Source: Micromonospora profundi (lineage in GTDB: Bacteria > Actinomycetota > Actinomycetes > Mycobacteriales > Micromonosporaceae). From it: DNA of 64,000 bases. Every line of letters begins with the position of its first letter. Within the stretch, counting starts at the first letter, position 1. Location: contig NZ_JAATJK010000001.1 in the NCBI RefSeq assembly GCF_011927785.1, positions 2,604,001-2,668,000 on the forward strand. The letters run 5' to 3'. This document shows positions 41,464 to 50,678 of this stretch, piece after piece. Under the pieces are notes generated by a model. That model worked only from the letters and a program-made list of their open reading frames with translations, was not told where the DNA came from and searched no databases. Position numbers and translations under genes: made by a program.

Positions 41464-43166
41464 CAGAACAGGAAGTACCGCTGGGCCATCGGCAGTTGGG
41501 GCACCGGGTCCGGTTCCACCACCTGACCGTCGATCCGGACCGTGAACGTGTCCGGCTCCACCTCGATCCGGGGCATCGCGTTGTTCTCCGGCAGGTCGGC
41601 CTTGCCCCGGGACCGTACGTCGGCGACGGGCACCACCCTCCGCCGCACATCGAGGCGGAGCCCGGCGTCGAGCGCGGCCGGGGCCACGAAGGTGAGGCTG
41701 GTGGCCGCCGCGGCAGCCCCGTACGCCCCGAACATCGGGCGCGGAAGCATGGGCTGCGGGGTGGGGATCGACGCGTTGGCGTCACCCATCTGTGCGTACG
41801 CGATCATGCCTCCTTTGATCACCAGGTGTGGGCGTACCCCGAAGAAGGCCGGGTCCCAGAGCACCAGGTCGGCGAGCTTGCCCGGCTCGACGGAGCCGAT
41901 CTCCCGTTCCAGCCCGTTGGCCATGGCCGCGCAGATCGTGTATTTCGCGACGTACCGCCGGGCGCGGTGATTGTCGGCCGCGCCGTCGCCGGGCAGGGCG
42001 CCCACCCGTTCCTTCATCACGTGCGCGCTCTGCCAGGTCCGCAGGATCACCTCGCCGACCCGGCCCATTGCCTGGGCGTCAGAGCCGATGATCGAGATCG
42101 CCCCGAGGTCGTGCAGCAGGTCCTCGGCGGCCATCGTGGACGGTCGGATCCGGCTCTCGGCGAAAGCCAGGTCCTCCGGCACCGACGGATTGAGGTGGTG
42201 GCAGACCATCAGCATGTCCAGGTGCTCGGCGAGGGTGTTACGGGTGTACGGCCGGGTCGGGTTCGTCGAGGACGGCAGCACGTTCGGCTCGCCGGCCACG
42301 GTGATGATGTCCGGCGCGTGCCCGCCTCCGGCACCTTCGGTGTGGTACGAGTGGATGGCCCGCCCGCCGATGGCACGCAGGGTGTCGGCCACGAAACCGG
42401 CCTCGTTGAGGGTGTCGGTGTGGATCGACACCTGGACACCGGAGGCGTCGGCCACCCGTAGGCAGGCATCGATCGCCGCCGGAGTGGTGCCCCAGTCCTC
42501 GTGCAGCTTGAAACCGCCCGCGCCGGCCCGCAACTGTTCCCAGAGCGCCTCGGTGGAGACGGTGTTGCCCTTGCCGAGCAGCAGAATGTTCACCGGCAGC
42601 GTGTCCAGCGCCTCGTGCATCCGGGCCAGGTGCCACGCGTTCGGGGTGACGGTGGTGGCCCGGGTGCCCTCGGCGGGGCCTGTACCGCCGCCGACGAGCG
42701 TGGTGATGCCGCTGGCCAGCGCCTCGGTGACGATCTGCGGGCAGATGAAGTGCACGTGGGTGTCGACGGCGCCGGCGGTGAGGATCCGCCCGTTGCCGGC
42801 GATCACCTCGGTGGCCGGACCGATGACCAGGTCGGGATGGACGCCGGGCATGGTGTCCGGGTTGCCCGCACGGCCGAGGGCGACGATCCGGCCGTCGCGC
42901 AGCCCGACGTCGGCCTTGACGACTCCCCAGTGGTCGAGCACCACGGCGCCGGTGATGACGGTGTCGAGAGCGCCCTCGGCGCGGGTGGTCCGGGACTGTC
43001 CCATCGACTCGCGGATCACCTTGCCTCCGCCGAAGACCACCTCGTCGCCGCCGACACAGTGGTCGGTCTCCACCTCGATGAGCAGGTTCGTGTCGGCGAG
43101 ACGGATGCGGTCGCCGGTGGTGGGGCCGTACAGGTCGATGTAGCGGTCCCGCCGCACGGCGCTCAC
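41463..43166 (-). CDS. ureC: Urease alpha subunit UreC
   Basis: A 567-aa catalytic subunit that hydrolyses urea to ammonia and carbamate at a dinuclear nickel site. All key residues are visible: HxH ligands in [13 protein letters not shown], the lysine to be carbamylated in [10 protein letters not shown], His ligands in SIHTDTLNE and [14 protein letters not shown], the mobile-flap Cys/His in [20 protein letters not shown], and the Asp ligand in [10 protein letters not shown]. The GTG at 43166 overlaps the ureB stop by 4 bp. Length and motifs are complete, so the enzyme should be active once nickel is loaded. Confidence 0.97.
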   Translation of the reverse strand: MSAVRRDRYIDLYGPTTGDRIRLADTNLLIEVETDHCVGGDEVVFGGGKVIRESMGQSRTTRAEGALDTVITGAVVLDHWGVVKADVGLRDGRIVALGRAGNPDTMPGVHPDLVIGPATEVIAGNGRILTAGAVDTHVHFICPQIVTEALASGITTLVGGGTGPAEGTRATTVTPNAWHLARMHEALDTLPVNILLLGKGNTVSTEALWEQLRAGAGGFKLHEDWGTTPAAIDACLRVADASGVQVSIHTDTLNEAGFVADTLRAIGGRAIHSYHTEGAGGGHAPDIITVAGEPNVLPSSTNPTRPYTRNTLAEHLDMLMVCHHLNPSVPEDLAFAESRIRPSTMAAEDLLHDLGAISIIGSDAQAMGRVGEVILRTWQSAHVMKERVGALPGDGAADNHRARRYVAKYTICAAMANGLEREIGSVEPGKLADLVLWDPAFFGVRPHLVIKGGMIAYAQMGDANASIPTPQPMLPRPMFGAYGAAAAATSLTFVAPAALDAGLRLDVRRRVVPVADVRSRGKADLPENNAMPRIEVEPDTFTVRIDGQVVEPDPVPQLPMAQRYFLF

Positions 43167-43504
43167 CGCGCCGGCCCGTCGGCCGTCGGCGCGGCCTGGT
43201 CCAGCGGCCCGGCGCACTCCCCGCGCAGGCCCGGCACGATGCGCAGGCCGCCGAGGGGCACCAGGTCCACGCTGCGGCTGACGCCCGGCTCGAACCGTAC
43301 CGACGTGCCTGCCGGTACGGCGAGCCGCTGCCCCCAGGCGGCGTCCCGGTCGAATGTCAGCGCCGGGTTGGTCTCGGCGAAGTGGTAGTGCGAGCCCACC
43401 TGCACCGGGCGGTCGGCGGTGTTGACCACGAGCAGCGTGGTCACCGGACGGCCGGCGTTGATCTCGACCGGGCCGTCGGCCGGCAGGATCTCCCCGGGGA
43501 TCAC
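43163..43504 (-). CDS. ureB: Urease beta subunit UreB
   Basis: A 113-aa subunit of the three-chain urease. It starts [18 protein letters not shown], the usual UreB opening, and continues with [18 protein letters not shown] and a core ending [14 protein letters not shown]. It is structural, holding the catalytic alpha chain in the trimer. The GTG at 43504 overlaps the ureA stop by 4 bp and its stop overlaps the ureC GTG by 4 bp, so the three structural genes are translationally coupled. Confidence 0.95.
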   Translation of the reverse strand: MIPGEILPADGPVEINAGRPVTTLLVVNTADRPVQVGSHYHFAETNPALTFDRDAAWGQRLAVPAGTSVRFEPGVSRSVDLVPLGGLRIVPGLRGECAGPLDQAAPTADGPAR

Positions 43505-43803
43505 GGGATCGGGTGGTGCACAGTCACGAGCTTGGTGCCGTCCGGGAACGTCGCCTCCACCTGCACCTCCCTCAGCAACTCGGGGATGCCGTCCTGGACG
43601 TCGTCGCGGGTGAGCACGGTCCGGCCGGCCGACATGAGGTCGACCACCGACCGGCCGTCGCGGGCGCCTTCGAGCAGGAACGCGGTGATGAGCGCGACGG
43701 CCTCGGGGTAGTTGAGTCGCAGGCCGCGCTCTCGGCGGCGGCGGGCGACATCGGCCGCGACGTGGACGAGCAGGCGGTCCTGCTCGTGCGGGCTGAGGAA
43801 CAC
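43501..43803 (-). CDS. ureA: Urease gamma subunit UreA
   Basis: A 100-aa subunit of normal family length. It starts [20 protein letters not shown] and has [20 protein letters not shown], the classic UreA block, and ends [20 protein letters not shown]. It is structural and forms the small outer chain of the urease trimer. The GTG at 43803 has GGGAG 6 nt upstream. It is the first gene of the urease operon; a hairpin lies in its leader at 43839-43856. Confidence 0.95.
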   Translation of the reverse strand: MFLSPHEQDRLLVHVAADVARRRRERGLRLNYPEAVALITAFLLEGARDGRSVVDLMSAGRTVLTRDDVQDGIPELLREVQVEATFPDGTKLVTVHHPIP

Positions 43804-44128
43804 GGGATCTCCCGGTGGGATCGGCGTGCCCGGCTCGCCGGCTCCGCAGGGAGCCGCACCGGGACAGCAACATCCCGGGGTACGAGCTGGAGTCACACGA
43901 CCGCCTGGCCCGCTGCCGACGGGGTGACCCGGGACTCCACCATCCCGGCCCGCGCGACGAGCACCCGGCGGCTTCCGGTCGGATGCGGACCGCACCGCCC
44001 ACCGCTTGATCAGACCGTAGAGGACCGCCACGGGCCGGGGCAACAGTCCGTTCGGGATCACAGCCGTGCCCGCGACAGTGGGTACGGGTGCTCAGGGTGT
44101 CCGGAGACGCGCAGGGGATGATCACCCG
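43804..44128. other. Urease operon leader/promoter region, no gene
   Basis: A 325-bp divergent gap. It holds a perfect 7-bp hairpin (CGGCTCC, GCAG, GGAGCCG; 43839-43856) about 35-55 bp upstream of the ureA GTG. No GAAAC/GTnAC nitrogen-control box or nickel-repressor palindrome could be made out. The promoters for ureA and for the plus-strand membrane protein gene must lie here. Confidence 0.5.
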
Positions 44129-44533
44129 GTGACGGCGATGAGGGGTAATCAGAAACTGTTCGGCGCTGCGTTCCTGGCGGTGGCGACGGTCGGGGTGTGG
44201 CTGCTCTGGCTGGGCTGGGACACCGAGTACACGGTCGACCCGGAGACCAGCTCGACGAGCGGTCCGTACGAGCCGTGGCAGGTGATCGGCTGCGTGTTGA
44301 CGCTCGTGCTGCTCGCCGCCCTGGCCGGTACGCGGCTGAGCCCGTGGCTGGTGGCGCCGGTGATGACGATCGCCTTCACTGTGGCCTGGTCGTGGCAGGC
44401 CGCGTCGACCGACGACAGCGGGTTGTGGGCGGTCGGTGGATTCCTGGTGCTTGTCGGCATGGCCGCCGGCAGCACTGTGGTGAGCCTCGCGGGACGGCGC
44501 ATCGGCAGGGCGCTGGCCAGCCGGAACCGCTAG
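44129..44533 (+). CDS. Small four-helix membrane protein, unknown function
   Basis: A protein of about 134 aa with four hydrophobic segments (for example [52 protein letters not shown] and [17 protein letters not shown]) and a short outer loop [20 protein letters not shown] after the first. This layout is common in actinobacteria but I know no function. The GTG at 44129 is preferred (GGGGATG box); an ATG at 44138 is also possible. It is divergent from ureA and converges on the ssuD gene with a hairpin terminator between. Confidence 0.72.
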   Translation: MTAMRGNQKLFGAAFLAVATVGVWLLWLGWDTEYTVDPETSSTSGPYEPWQVIGCVLTLVLLAALAGTRLSPWLVAPVMTIAFTVAWSWQAASTDDSGLWAVGGFLVLVGMAAGSTVVSLAGRRIGRALASRNR

Positions 44534-44539
44534 GGCACG

Positions 44540-44572
44540 GCCCGGCCGGGACGTGGGTCGCCCCGGCCGGGC
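44540..44572. terminator. Bidirectional hairpin terminator
   Basis: GCCCGGCCGGG (44540-44550) and CCCGGCCGGGC (44562-44572) are perfect complements with an 11-nt loop, 6 bp after the stop of the membrane-protein gene and between converging genes. Each arm is itself nearly self-complementary. Confidence 0.75.
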
Positions 44573-44644
44573 GTGACGTTGGGATGCCCGTCGTCAGGGT
44601 CTGCTGGCCACGACTCCTGACCCGCAGTCGAGAGCGCGATGGGA

Positions 44645-45829
44645 TCAGTGGGCCGCGGCGGGCTCCGGCTCGCGGCGCGGCCCGGGCGCTCCCGCGAACG
44701 GGACGTCGACGTGCTCGGTCGCCGGCTGACCATCGGGGTGCCGCCACAGCCCGCGCTCGTGCAGGATCGGCAGCACACCTTCGCCGAACCAGTACGCCTC
44801 CTCCAGGTGCGGATAACCGGAGAGGATGAACTCGTCGATGCCGAGCGCGTGGTATTCGGCGATCCGATCGGCGATCTCGGTGTGGCTGCCCACGAGCGCG
44901 GTGCCGGCGCCGCCACGGACCAGCCCGACGCCGGCCCACAGGTTGGGTGCGACCTCCAGTCCGTCGCGGGAGCCGCCGTGCAGGTCGAGCATCCGGCGTT
45001 GCCCCTCGGATTCGCTGCGGCGTAGCCCGTTCTGCACTGCCAGAATGTCAGCCTCGTCGATGCCGTCGAGCAGGCGACGGGCCTGCGCCCACGCCTCGTC
45101 CGCGGTGTCCCGGGCGATGACGTGCAGCCGGATGCCGAAGCGCAGTTCACGGCCAGCGGCGGCAGCGAGCGACCGTACCCGGTCGAGCTTCTCGGCGACC
45201 TGGGCCGGCGGTTCGCCCCAGGTGAGGTAGACGTCGCTGTGCCGTACCGCCACCGGCAGTGCGGCGGCGGACGAGCCACCGAAGTAGACAGGTGGCGTCG
45301 GGTCGGGCAGCCGGTGCAGCCGCGCCTGCTCGACGCGCAGGTGGGTGCCCGTGTGGTCGACTGTCTCACCTCGCCACAGCCCGCGCACGATGTGCAGGAA
45401 CTCGTCGGCCCGCGCGTACCGGGCGTCCTTGTCCAGGAAGTCGCCGAACGCCCGCTGCTCCTGGGACTCGCCTCCGGTGACCACGTTGAGCAGTAGCCGA
45501 CCCCGGGACAGCCGCTGGAAGGTGGACGCCATCTGGGCGGCCAGGGTGGGTGCCAGCAGACCCGGTCGGAAGGCGACAAGGAACTTGAGCCGTTCCGTCA
45601 CCTCGGTGAGCATCGCGGTGCTCAGCCAGGCGTCCTCGCACCACGCGCCGGTCGGGGTGAGCGCGCCGACGAAGCCGAGCTGCTCGGCGGTGCGGGCGAT
45701 CTGCCCGAGGTAGGCGACGCTTGCTGGTCGGGCACGACCGGCAGTGCCGGACGGCATGCCGTGTCCGCCGCCGACGATGTCCCTGCTGTCGCCGTTTGTC
45801 GGCAGGAACCAGTGGAAGGTGAGGGTCAT
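44645..45829 (-). CDS. ssuD: FMNH2-dependent alkanesulfonate monooxygenase
   Basis: A 394-aa luciferase-like TIM-barrel enzyme expected to use reduced FMN and O2 to release sulfite from alkanesulfonates. Family features are FHWFLPTNGDSRDIVGGGHG at the start, FLVAFRPGLLAPTLAAQMA, RLLLNVVTGGESQEQRAFGD and LSGYPHLEEAYWFGEGVLP. It is divergent from ssuACB across a 180-bp region that includes a CCTA/TAGG palindrome. No NAD(P)H:FMN reductase (ssuE) gene is adjacent, so reduced flavin must come from elsewhere. The ATG at 45829 is preceded by GAAAGAG. Confidence 0.93.
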   Translation of the reverse strand: MTLTFHWFLPTNGDSRDIVGGGHGMPSGTAGRARPASVAYLGQIARTAEQLGFVGALTPTGAWCEDAWLSTAMLTEVTERLKFLVAFRPGLLAPTLAAQMASTFQRLSRGRLLLNVVTGGESQEQRAFGDFLDKDARYARADEFLHIVRGLWRGETVDHTGTHLRVEQARLHRLPDPTPPVYFGGSSAAALPVAVRHSDVYLTWGEPPAQVAEKLDRVRSLAAAAGRELRFGIRLHVIARDTADEAWAQARRLLDGIDEADILAVQNGLRRSESEGQRRMLDLHGGSRDGLEVAPNLWAGVGLVRGGAGTALVGSHTEIADRIAEYHALGIDEFILSGYPHLEEAYWFGEGVLPILHERGLWRHPDGQPATEHVDVPFAGAPGPRREPEPAAAH

Positions 45830-45918
45830 CTCGGCTCTTTCCTTCGGTGCGTGGTCGGTAGGCACTGCGGTGGGAGGGCCGCTCCTGAGGGTTGGGACGA
45901 TCCCGCCGCCACTCTACC

Positions 45919-45944
45919 CATAAAACCTATCGGGTTAGTAGGCT
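45919..45944. promoter_or_regulatory. Divergent ssu promoter/operator region
   Basis: An A/T-rich island in a G/C-rich gap. CCTA (45926-45929) and TAGG (45939-45942) are mirrored, with AACC/GGTT nested (45924-45927 with 45933-45936). TAGGCT (45939-45944) could be the -10 box toward ssuA, and the reverse strand offers TAGGTT toward ssuD. Probably the shared sulfur-responsive control site. Confidence 0.5.
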
Positions 45945-46009
45945 ACCGACCGCCCCGACCCCTACCGGTCGACGTGGCCCGGTTCACCTGCCCGACCCAA
46001 GGAGTCGCC

Positions 46010-46990
46010 ATGCGTACCCCCTCGACGAGCCGCCACCTGCATCGCCGCAGGCTGGTCACGGCCGCCCTGACGGCTGCGGCCCTGATCGCCACGACCGCCC
46101 TGAGCGCCTGCGGCGGGTCCGCCGACGCCAAGGACGACGCCGGTACGCTCCGCATCGGCTACCAGCGCTTCGGCGGGCTGAGCCTGGTCAAGGCGCGCGA
46201 CGCCACCCCCGGAGTGCAGTGGTCGCTGTTCGAGAGCGGACCGGCGCTCACCGAGGCACTCAAGGCCGGATCCATCGACATCGGACAGGTCGGCGAGGCC
46301 CCACCGGTCTTCGCCGCGGCCGGCAAGATCCCGTTCTCCGTCATCGGCACCTCCGCGCCGATCCCGCAGGGTGAGGCCGTGCTGGTCAAGGCCGACAGCG
46401 GCTACCGCACCTTCGCCGACCTGAAGGGCAAGCGGGTCGCCCTGAACAAGGGCTCCAACGTGCACTGGCTGCTGGTCCGGCTGCTGGAGGCCAACAACAT
46501 GACGTTGCAGGACATCGACGTCAAGTACCTCAAACCCGCCGAGGGCCGACCCGCGTTCGACAACGGGCAGGTCGACGCCTGGGTGATCTGGGATCCGTAC
46601 TTCGCCCTGGCCGAGCAGCCGGGGGTCCGCGTGCTCGCGGACGCGACGGGGCTGGCCAGCAACCGCGAGTACGTCCTGGCCGCACCGGACGCCGTCGAAC
46701 ACCGCTCCGACGAGATCCGCACGTTCCTCAAGCGGTACCGCGAGGTGACCGACTGGGGCATCGCCAACCCGCAGGAACGGGCCCGCATCCTCGCGCCGGA
46801 GCTGAAGATCCCCGAGGACGTCACCAGCCGCGCCCTCGCCCGCAGCGCCAAGCCGCTCGCCCCGGTCGGCCCGGACATCGGCGACGAACTCCAGGCGATC
46901 ACCGACAGCTTCATCTCGCTGGGCCTCATCCCGGGCCCTGTCGACATGCGGTCCCGGATCGACGACCGGTTCAGCGAGGTGTTCCGGTGA
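46010..46990 (+). CDS. ssuA: Alkanesulfonate ABC transporter substrate-binding lipoprotein
   Basis: A 326-aa exported lipoprotein (signal ending TTALSAC). The mature protein is an NMT1/SsuA-type binding protein: TLRIGYQRFGGLSLVKA, ALTEALKAGSIDIGQVGEA, LKGKRVALNKGSNVHWLLVR and DAWVIWDPYFALAEQ. It binds aliphatic sulfonates outside the membrane. The ATG at 46010 has AAGGAG 7 nt before it. It is the first gene of ssuA-ssuC-ssuB, and the permease start overlaps its stop by 4 bp. Confidence 0.93.
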   Translation: MRTPSTSRHLHRRRLVTAALTAAALIATTALSACGGSADAKDDAGTLRIGYQRFGGLSLVKARDATPGVQWSLFESGPALTEALKAGSIDIGQVGEAPPVFAAAGKIPFSVIGTSAPIPQGEAVLVKADSGYRTFADLKGKRVALNKGSNVHWLLVRLLEANNMTLQDIDVKYLKPAEGRPAFDNGQVDAWVIWDPYFALAEQPGVRVLADATGLASNREYVLAAPDAVEHRSDEIRTFLKRYREVTDWGIANPQERARILAPELKIPEDVTSRALARSAKPLAPVGPDIGDELQAITDSFISLGLIPGPVDMRSRIDDRFSEVFR

Positions 46991-47820
46991 GCCGTACGAC
47001 TCTCGTCGAGGCCCCCGCCGAGGTCCCCGCCGCCGCGCCGGTCGCGGCTCGCCGTGAGCGGCCGGCCCGGCGGTGGCGACGGCTGGTGAGCCCGGTCGTG
47101 CTGGTGCTGGGCTGGGAGGCAGCGGCCCGGGTCGGGTTGCTGGCGCCTGAGAAGCTGCCCGCGCCGAGCGAGGTGCTGGCCACCGGCTGGCGGCTGACCC
47201 GCGACGGAACGCTCGCCGTACACCTGGTGGACTCGCTCACCCGCGCCGGAGTCGGGCTGCTGATCGGCGGCGTGCTGGCGTTGATCCTGGGCACGGTGGC
47301 GGGGTTGCTGCGGCTCGGCGACGACCTTGTGGACCCGCCTGTGCAGATGGGCCGAATGCTGCCGCACCTGGGGCTGGTCCCGCTGCTGATCATCTGGGTC
47401 GGCATCGGCGAACCGCTCAAGATCAGTCTGGTCGCCCTCGGTGCGTTCTTCCCGATCTACTTCAACACCTACGCCGGCATCCGGGACATCGACGAACGGC
47501 TTGTCGAGGCGGCCCGTACCTGTGGGCTCGGCCAGGCCGCCCGACTGCGCCACGTCGTGCTGCCCGGTGCGTTGCCCGCGCTGTTCCTCGGCCTGCGGCT
47601 GGCCATCGGCGCGGCCTGGCTCAGCCTCGTCGTCGGCGAACAGGTCAACGCCCAGACCGGAATCGGCTTCCTGATGATGGAGGCCCGCGAGTTCAGCCAG
47701 ACCGATGTGGTGGTGCTCGGCCTGCTCGTCTACGCCCTGCTCGGACTGATATCCGACCTTGCCCTGCGTGTTGCGGAGAGGAAGATGTTGACATGGCGTC
47801 GCGGACTGCGGGCCACCTGA
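46987..47820 (+). CDS. ssuC: Alkanesulfonate ABC transporter permease
   Basis: A 277-aa permease with six or so helices. The EAA-type cytoplasmic loop is DERLVEAARTCGLGQAARLR; other family blocks are GRMLPHLGLVPLLIIWVGIG and AWLSLVVGEQVNAQTGIGFL. It forms the channel for sulfonate uptake with SsuB. The GTG at 46987 overlaps the ssuA stop (GTGA), and the ssuB gene starts 28 bp before this gene ends. Confidence 0.93.
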   Translation: MSRTTLVEAPAEVPAAAPVAARRERPARRWRRLVSPVVLVLGWEAAARVGLLAPEKLPAPSEVLATGWRLTRDGTLAVHLVDSLTRAGVGLLIGGVLALILGTVAGLLRLGDDLVDPPVQMGRMLPHLGLVPLLIIWVGIGEPLKISLVALGAFFPIYFNTYAGIRDIDERLVEAARTCGLGQAARLRHVVLPGALPALFLGLRLAIGAAWLSLVVGEQVNAQTGIGFLMMEAREFSQTDVVVLGLLVYALLGLISDLALRVAERKMLTWRRGLRAT

Positions 47821-48524
47821 CCGGTGCGGCGCCCGTGCTCACCGCCCGGGCGGTCCGCCGCGCGTTCGGGCCGACGACAGTGCTGGCCGGGGTCGATATG
47901 AGCATCGCGCGGGGCGAGGTAGTGGCCCTGCTGGGCGGCAGCGGTTCGGGCAAGAGCACGCTGCTGCGCATCCTCGCCGGGCTGGACGGCGCGGCCGGCG
48001 GCGAGATCGCCGTGCACGGCACCGCCGCAGTGGTCTTCCAGGAACACCGGCTGCTGCCGTGGAAGCGGGTCGCGGCGAACGTCGGGCTCGGTTTGTCCGG
48101 CCCCGATCCGGCCGGCCGCATCCAGCGGGCGCTCGCCGAGGTCGGGCTGGCCGACAGGCACCGGGCCTGGCCTGCCGAGTTGTCCGGTGGGCAGGCACAG
48201 CGGGTGGCCGTCGCACGTGCGCTGGTCCGCGAACCGGACCTGCTGCTGCTCGACGAGCCGTTCGGCGCCCTTGACGCGCTGACCCGCCTGCGGATGCAGA
48301 TGCTGCTGCGCCGGCTGCGCGCCGAGCACGGTTTCGCTGCCCTGCTTGTCACCCACGACGTGGAGGAGGCCCTGCTGCTCGCCGACCGGATCCTGCTCCT
48401 GGACACGGGCCGCATCGCTGCGGACCTGCCTGTCGACCTGGCACCCACCCGTACGCCGGACGACCCGGCCTTCGGCGCGCTGCGCCGGCACCTGCTCGAC
48501 CAACTCGGCGTTCCCACCACCTGA
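47793..48524 (+). CDS. ssuB: Alkanesulfonate ABC transporter ATP-binding protein
   Basis: A 243-aa ABC ATPase of the nitrate/sulfonate/taurine group. Walker A is GGSGSGKSTLLRIL, the Q-loop is VVFQEHRLLPWKRV, the signature is LSGGQAQRVAVARAL, Walker B is LLLLDEPFGAL and the switch is LVTHDVEEALL. It drives SsuC. It starts inside the end of ssuC with an AGGAAG box upstream, so all three transporter genes are coupled. The next gene, the SBP56-like oxidase, follows after 15 bp, suggesting one transcript. Confidence 0.93.
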   Translation: MASRTAGHLTGAAPVLTARAVRRAFGPTTVLAGVDMSIARGEVVALLGGSGSGKSTLLRILAGLDGAAGGEIAVHGTAAVVFQEHRLLPWKRVAANVGLGLSGPDPAGRIQRALAEVGLADRHRAWPAELSGGQAQRVAVARALVREPDLLLLDEPFGALDALTRLRMQMLLRRLRAEHGFAALLVTHDVEEALLLADRILLLDTGRIAADLPVDLAPTRTPDDPAFGALRRHLLDQLGVPTT

Positions 48525-48539
48525 CGAGCGGAGACCTCG

Positions 48540-49946
48540 ATGGCTCGCTGGACCCCCGACCCCACCTTCTATCCCTCCCCCGGCGAGGCGGTGAACGCGC
48601 CCGCGGAGAAGCTCGCCTATGTGGCGGCGTTCGACCGGACAGCCACCCGGCCTGACGCGATAGTGGTGCTGGACACCGACCCCGACTCCCCCGACTACGG
48701 CCGGGTCGTCGGCTGGACCGACCTGCCGCACCTGGGCGACGAGTTGCACCACTTCGGTTGGAACGCGTGCAGCAGTGCGCTCTGCCCGACCGCCCCGCAC
48801 CCGCACGTCGAGCGGCGCTACCTGATCGTGCCCGGCCTGCGCTCGTCGCGGATCCACGTCATCGACACCCAGCCCGACCCGCGCCAACCCCAGGTGGTGA
48901 AGGTGATCGGTCCGGAGGAGCTGGCCAAGCGCGCCGGCTACTCCCGCCCGCACACGGTGCACTGTGGCCCGGACGGCATCTACGTCTCGGCTCTCGGCGG
49001 CGCGGACGGCGCGGAGGGTCCGGGCGGCATCGCCATCCTGGACCACACCACATTCGAGGTACGCGGGGCGTGGGAGGCCGACCGGGGGCCACAGTTCCTG
49101 GCGTACGACATGTGGTGGCACCTCACCCAGGACGTGCTTGTCACAAGCGAGTGGGGCACCCCGTCGATGATCGAGGACGGCATCATCGGTGAGCTGCTGC
49201 TGGGCCGGCGCTACGGTCACGCCATCCACTTCTGGGATCTCGCGAAGCGCCGGCACGTGCAGCGGGTCGACCTGGGCGACCAGTATCAGATGCCACTGGA
49301 GCTACGCCCGGCGCACGACCCGACGAAGTCGTACGGGTTCGTCGGGGTGGTGATCAGCGTCGAGGACCTGTCCGCCTCGATCTGGCTGTGGCACCGCGAC
49401 GGTGACGTCTGGGCGGTCACCAAGGTGATCGACATTCCGGCGGAACCGGCCGAGCCCGCGGACCTGCCCGACCTGCTCAAGCCGTTCGGCGCGGTGCCGC
49501 CGCTGGTGACCGACATCGACCTGTCCGTCGACGACCGTTTCCTGTACGTCTCCTGCTGGGGCACCGGGGAGCTGCGCCAGTACGACGTCAGCGACCCGCT
49601 GCACCCGGTGCTGAGGGGCTCGGTGCACCTCGGCGGGATCGTCCGCCGCACTGCGCACCCGTCCGCGCCGGACGAGGCGTTGGCCGGCGGCCCGCAGATG
49701 GTCGAGGTGAGCCGGGACGGCCGGCGGGTCTACGTCAGCAACTCCCTCTACGGCGCCTGGGACGACCAGTTCTATCCGGACGGGGTGGGCGCCTGGCTGG
49801 CCAAGCTGGACGTCGACGTGGAAGCCGGCGGTCTCACCCCGGACGTCAGGTTCTTCCCGCACGGCGACGAGTTCCGTGGCCTGCGCGTGCACCAGACGCG
49901 GTTGCAGGGCGGGGACGCATCCTCCGACTCGTACTGCTTCCCGTGA
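48540..49946 (+). CDS. mtoX: SBP56-family protein, probable methanethiol oxidase
   Basis: A 468-aa soluble beta-propeller of the selenium-binding-protein (SBP56) family. Members are now known as copper-dependent methanethiol oxidases (methanethiol to formaldehyde, H2S and H2O2). Visible blocks are ELHHFGWNACSSAL, YSRPHTVHCGPDGIYVSALG, EWGTPSMIEDGI, DLSVDDRFLYVSCWGTGELR and a terminal VHQTRLQGGD. It has no signal peptide. Its position 15 bp behind ssuACB links it to organosulfur use. The polytopic membrane protein gene downstream overlaps it by 4 bp. The SCO1/MauG-like partner genes I recall from other mtoX loci are absent. Confidence 0.85.
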   Translation: MARWTPDPTFYPSPGEAVNAPAEKLAYVAAFDRTATRPDAIVVLDTDPDSPDYGRVVGWTDLPHLGDELHHFGWNACSSALCPTAPHPHVERRYLIVPGLRSSRIHVIDTQPDPRQPQVVKVIGPEELAKRAGYSRPHTVHCGPDGIYVSALGGADGAEGPGGIAILDHTTFEVRGAWEADRGPQFLAYDMWWHLTQDVLVTSEWGTPSMIEDGIIGELLLGRRYGHAIHFWDLAKRRHVQRVDLGDQYQMPLELRPAHDPTKSYGFVGVVISVEDLSASIWLWHRDGDVWAVTKVIDIPAEPAEPADLPDLLKPFGAVPPLVTDIDLSVDDRFLYVSCWGTGELRQYDVSDPLHPVLRGSVHLGGIVRRTAHPSAPDEALAGGPQMVEVSRDGRRVYVSNSLYGAWDDQFYPDGVGAWLAKLDVDVEAGGLTPDVRFFPHGDEFRGLRVHQTRLQGGDASSDSYCFP

Positions 49947-50572
49947 CCGTCGGCACCTGGGTGACGCTCGCCGCCCTCGGCGCGTTCCACGGCCTGAATC
50001 CGGCGATGGGTTGGCTGTTCGCGGTGGCCCGCGGCCTCCAGGAGCGCAGCAGGACGGCCCTGCTGCGCTCGCTGCCGCCCATCGCGGCGGGGCATCTGGC
50101 CTCGGTGGGGATCGTCGCCGCGCTGGTCACCGCGACCCGTTCGGTGACGGCGAGCACCATCCTGGCGGTTGCCGGCGGCGTACTCCTTGTGGGTTTCGGG
50201 TTGTGGCGGTTGCTGTCCGAGCGGCACTTCCGCTGGGCGGGGATGCGGATGTCAGCGGCGCAGCTCGCCGGCTGGTCGTTTCTCATGTCGTCGGCGCACG
50301 GCGCGGGGTTGATGCTGCTGCCGGTGCTTGTGCACGAGCCCACGGCCGGGGGCCACGCCGGGCACCTGTCCGCCGCGCCGATGGGCGCGCTGCCCGGGCT
50401 GGCGGCGGCCGGGGTGCACACAGTGGCAATGCTCGGCACCGCACTGGTCGTCGCGGTGCTTGTCTACCAGGTGTTCGGGGTGGGGGTGCTGCGCCGGGCG
50501 TGGTTCAACGTCGACCGGCTCTGGGCCGGTGTGCTCGTTGCAGCCGGGGTGGTCACGCTGATTCGAGCGTGA
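49943..50572 (+). CDS. Polytopic membrane protein coupled to mtoX
   Basis: A 209-aa protein with about six hydrophobic segments. Distinct blocks are GAFHGLNPAMGWLFAVARG near the start, MSSAHGAGLMLLPVLVHEP in the middle and AGVHTVAMLGTALVVAV later. Intramembrane His residues in HG and VHT settings recall metal-permease and DsbD-like folds, but I cannot assign a family function. The GTG at 49943 overlaps the stop of the SBP56-like gene (GTGA), so the two are likely partners. Supplying copper to the oxidase, or moving a thiol product, are possible roles (inference). Confidence 0.75.
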   Translation: MTVGTWVTLAALGAFHGLNPAMGWLFAVARGLQERSRTALLRSLPPIAAGHLASVGIVAALVTATRSVTASTILAVAGGVLLVGFGLWRLLSERHFRWAGMRMSAAQLAGWSFLMSSAHGAGLMLLPVLVHEPTAGGHAGHLSAAPMGALPGLAAAGVHTVAMLGTALVVAVLVYQVFGVGVLRRAWFNVDRLWAGVLVAAGVVTLIRA

Positions 50573-50596
50573 GCTCCAGCCTCTGGGCGCGAAGCG

Positions 50597-50635
50597 GCCC
50601 GACCCGCGCCGGCCGGAGGCCAGCACGGGTCGGGC
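50597..50635. terminator. Bidirectional hairpin terminator
   Basis: GCCCGACCCG (50597-50606) and CGGGTCGGGC (50626-50635) pair perfectly around a 19-nt loop that contains a smaller GGCC/GGCC hairpin. It lies in the 106-bp gap between converging genes. Confidence 0.75.
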
Positions 50636-50678
50636 GTGGCGGCTGCGTCGCCGCCGTGGTGTCAGCGAGCCGGAGCGG

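Noticed and set aside
43839..43856. Leader hairpin of ureA as a nickel riboswitch or attenuator.
   Set aside because: A single 7-bp stem without an alternative pairing or conserved motif does not support a riboswitch.
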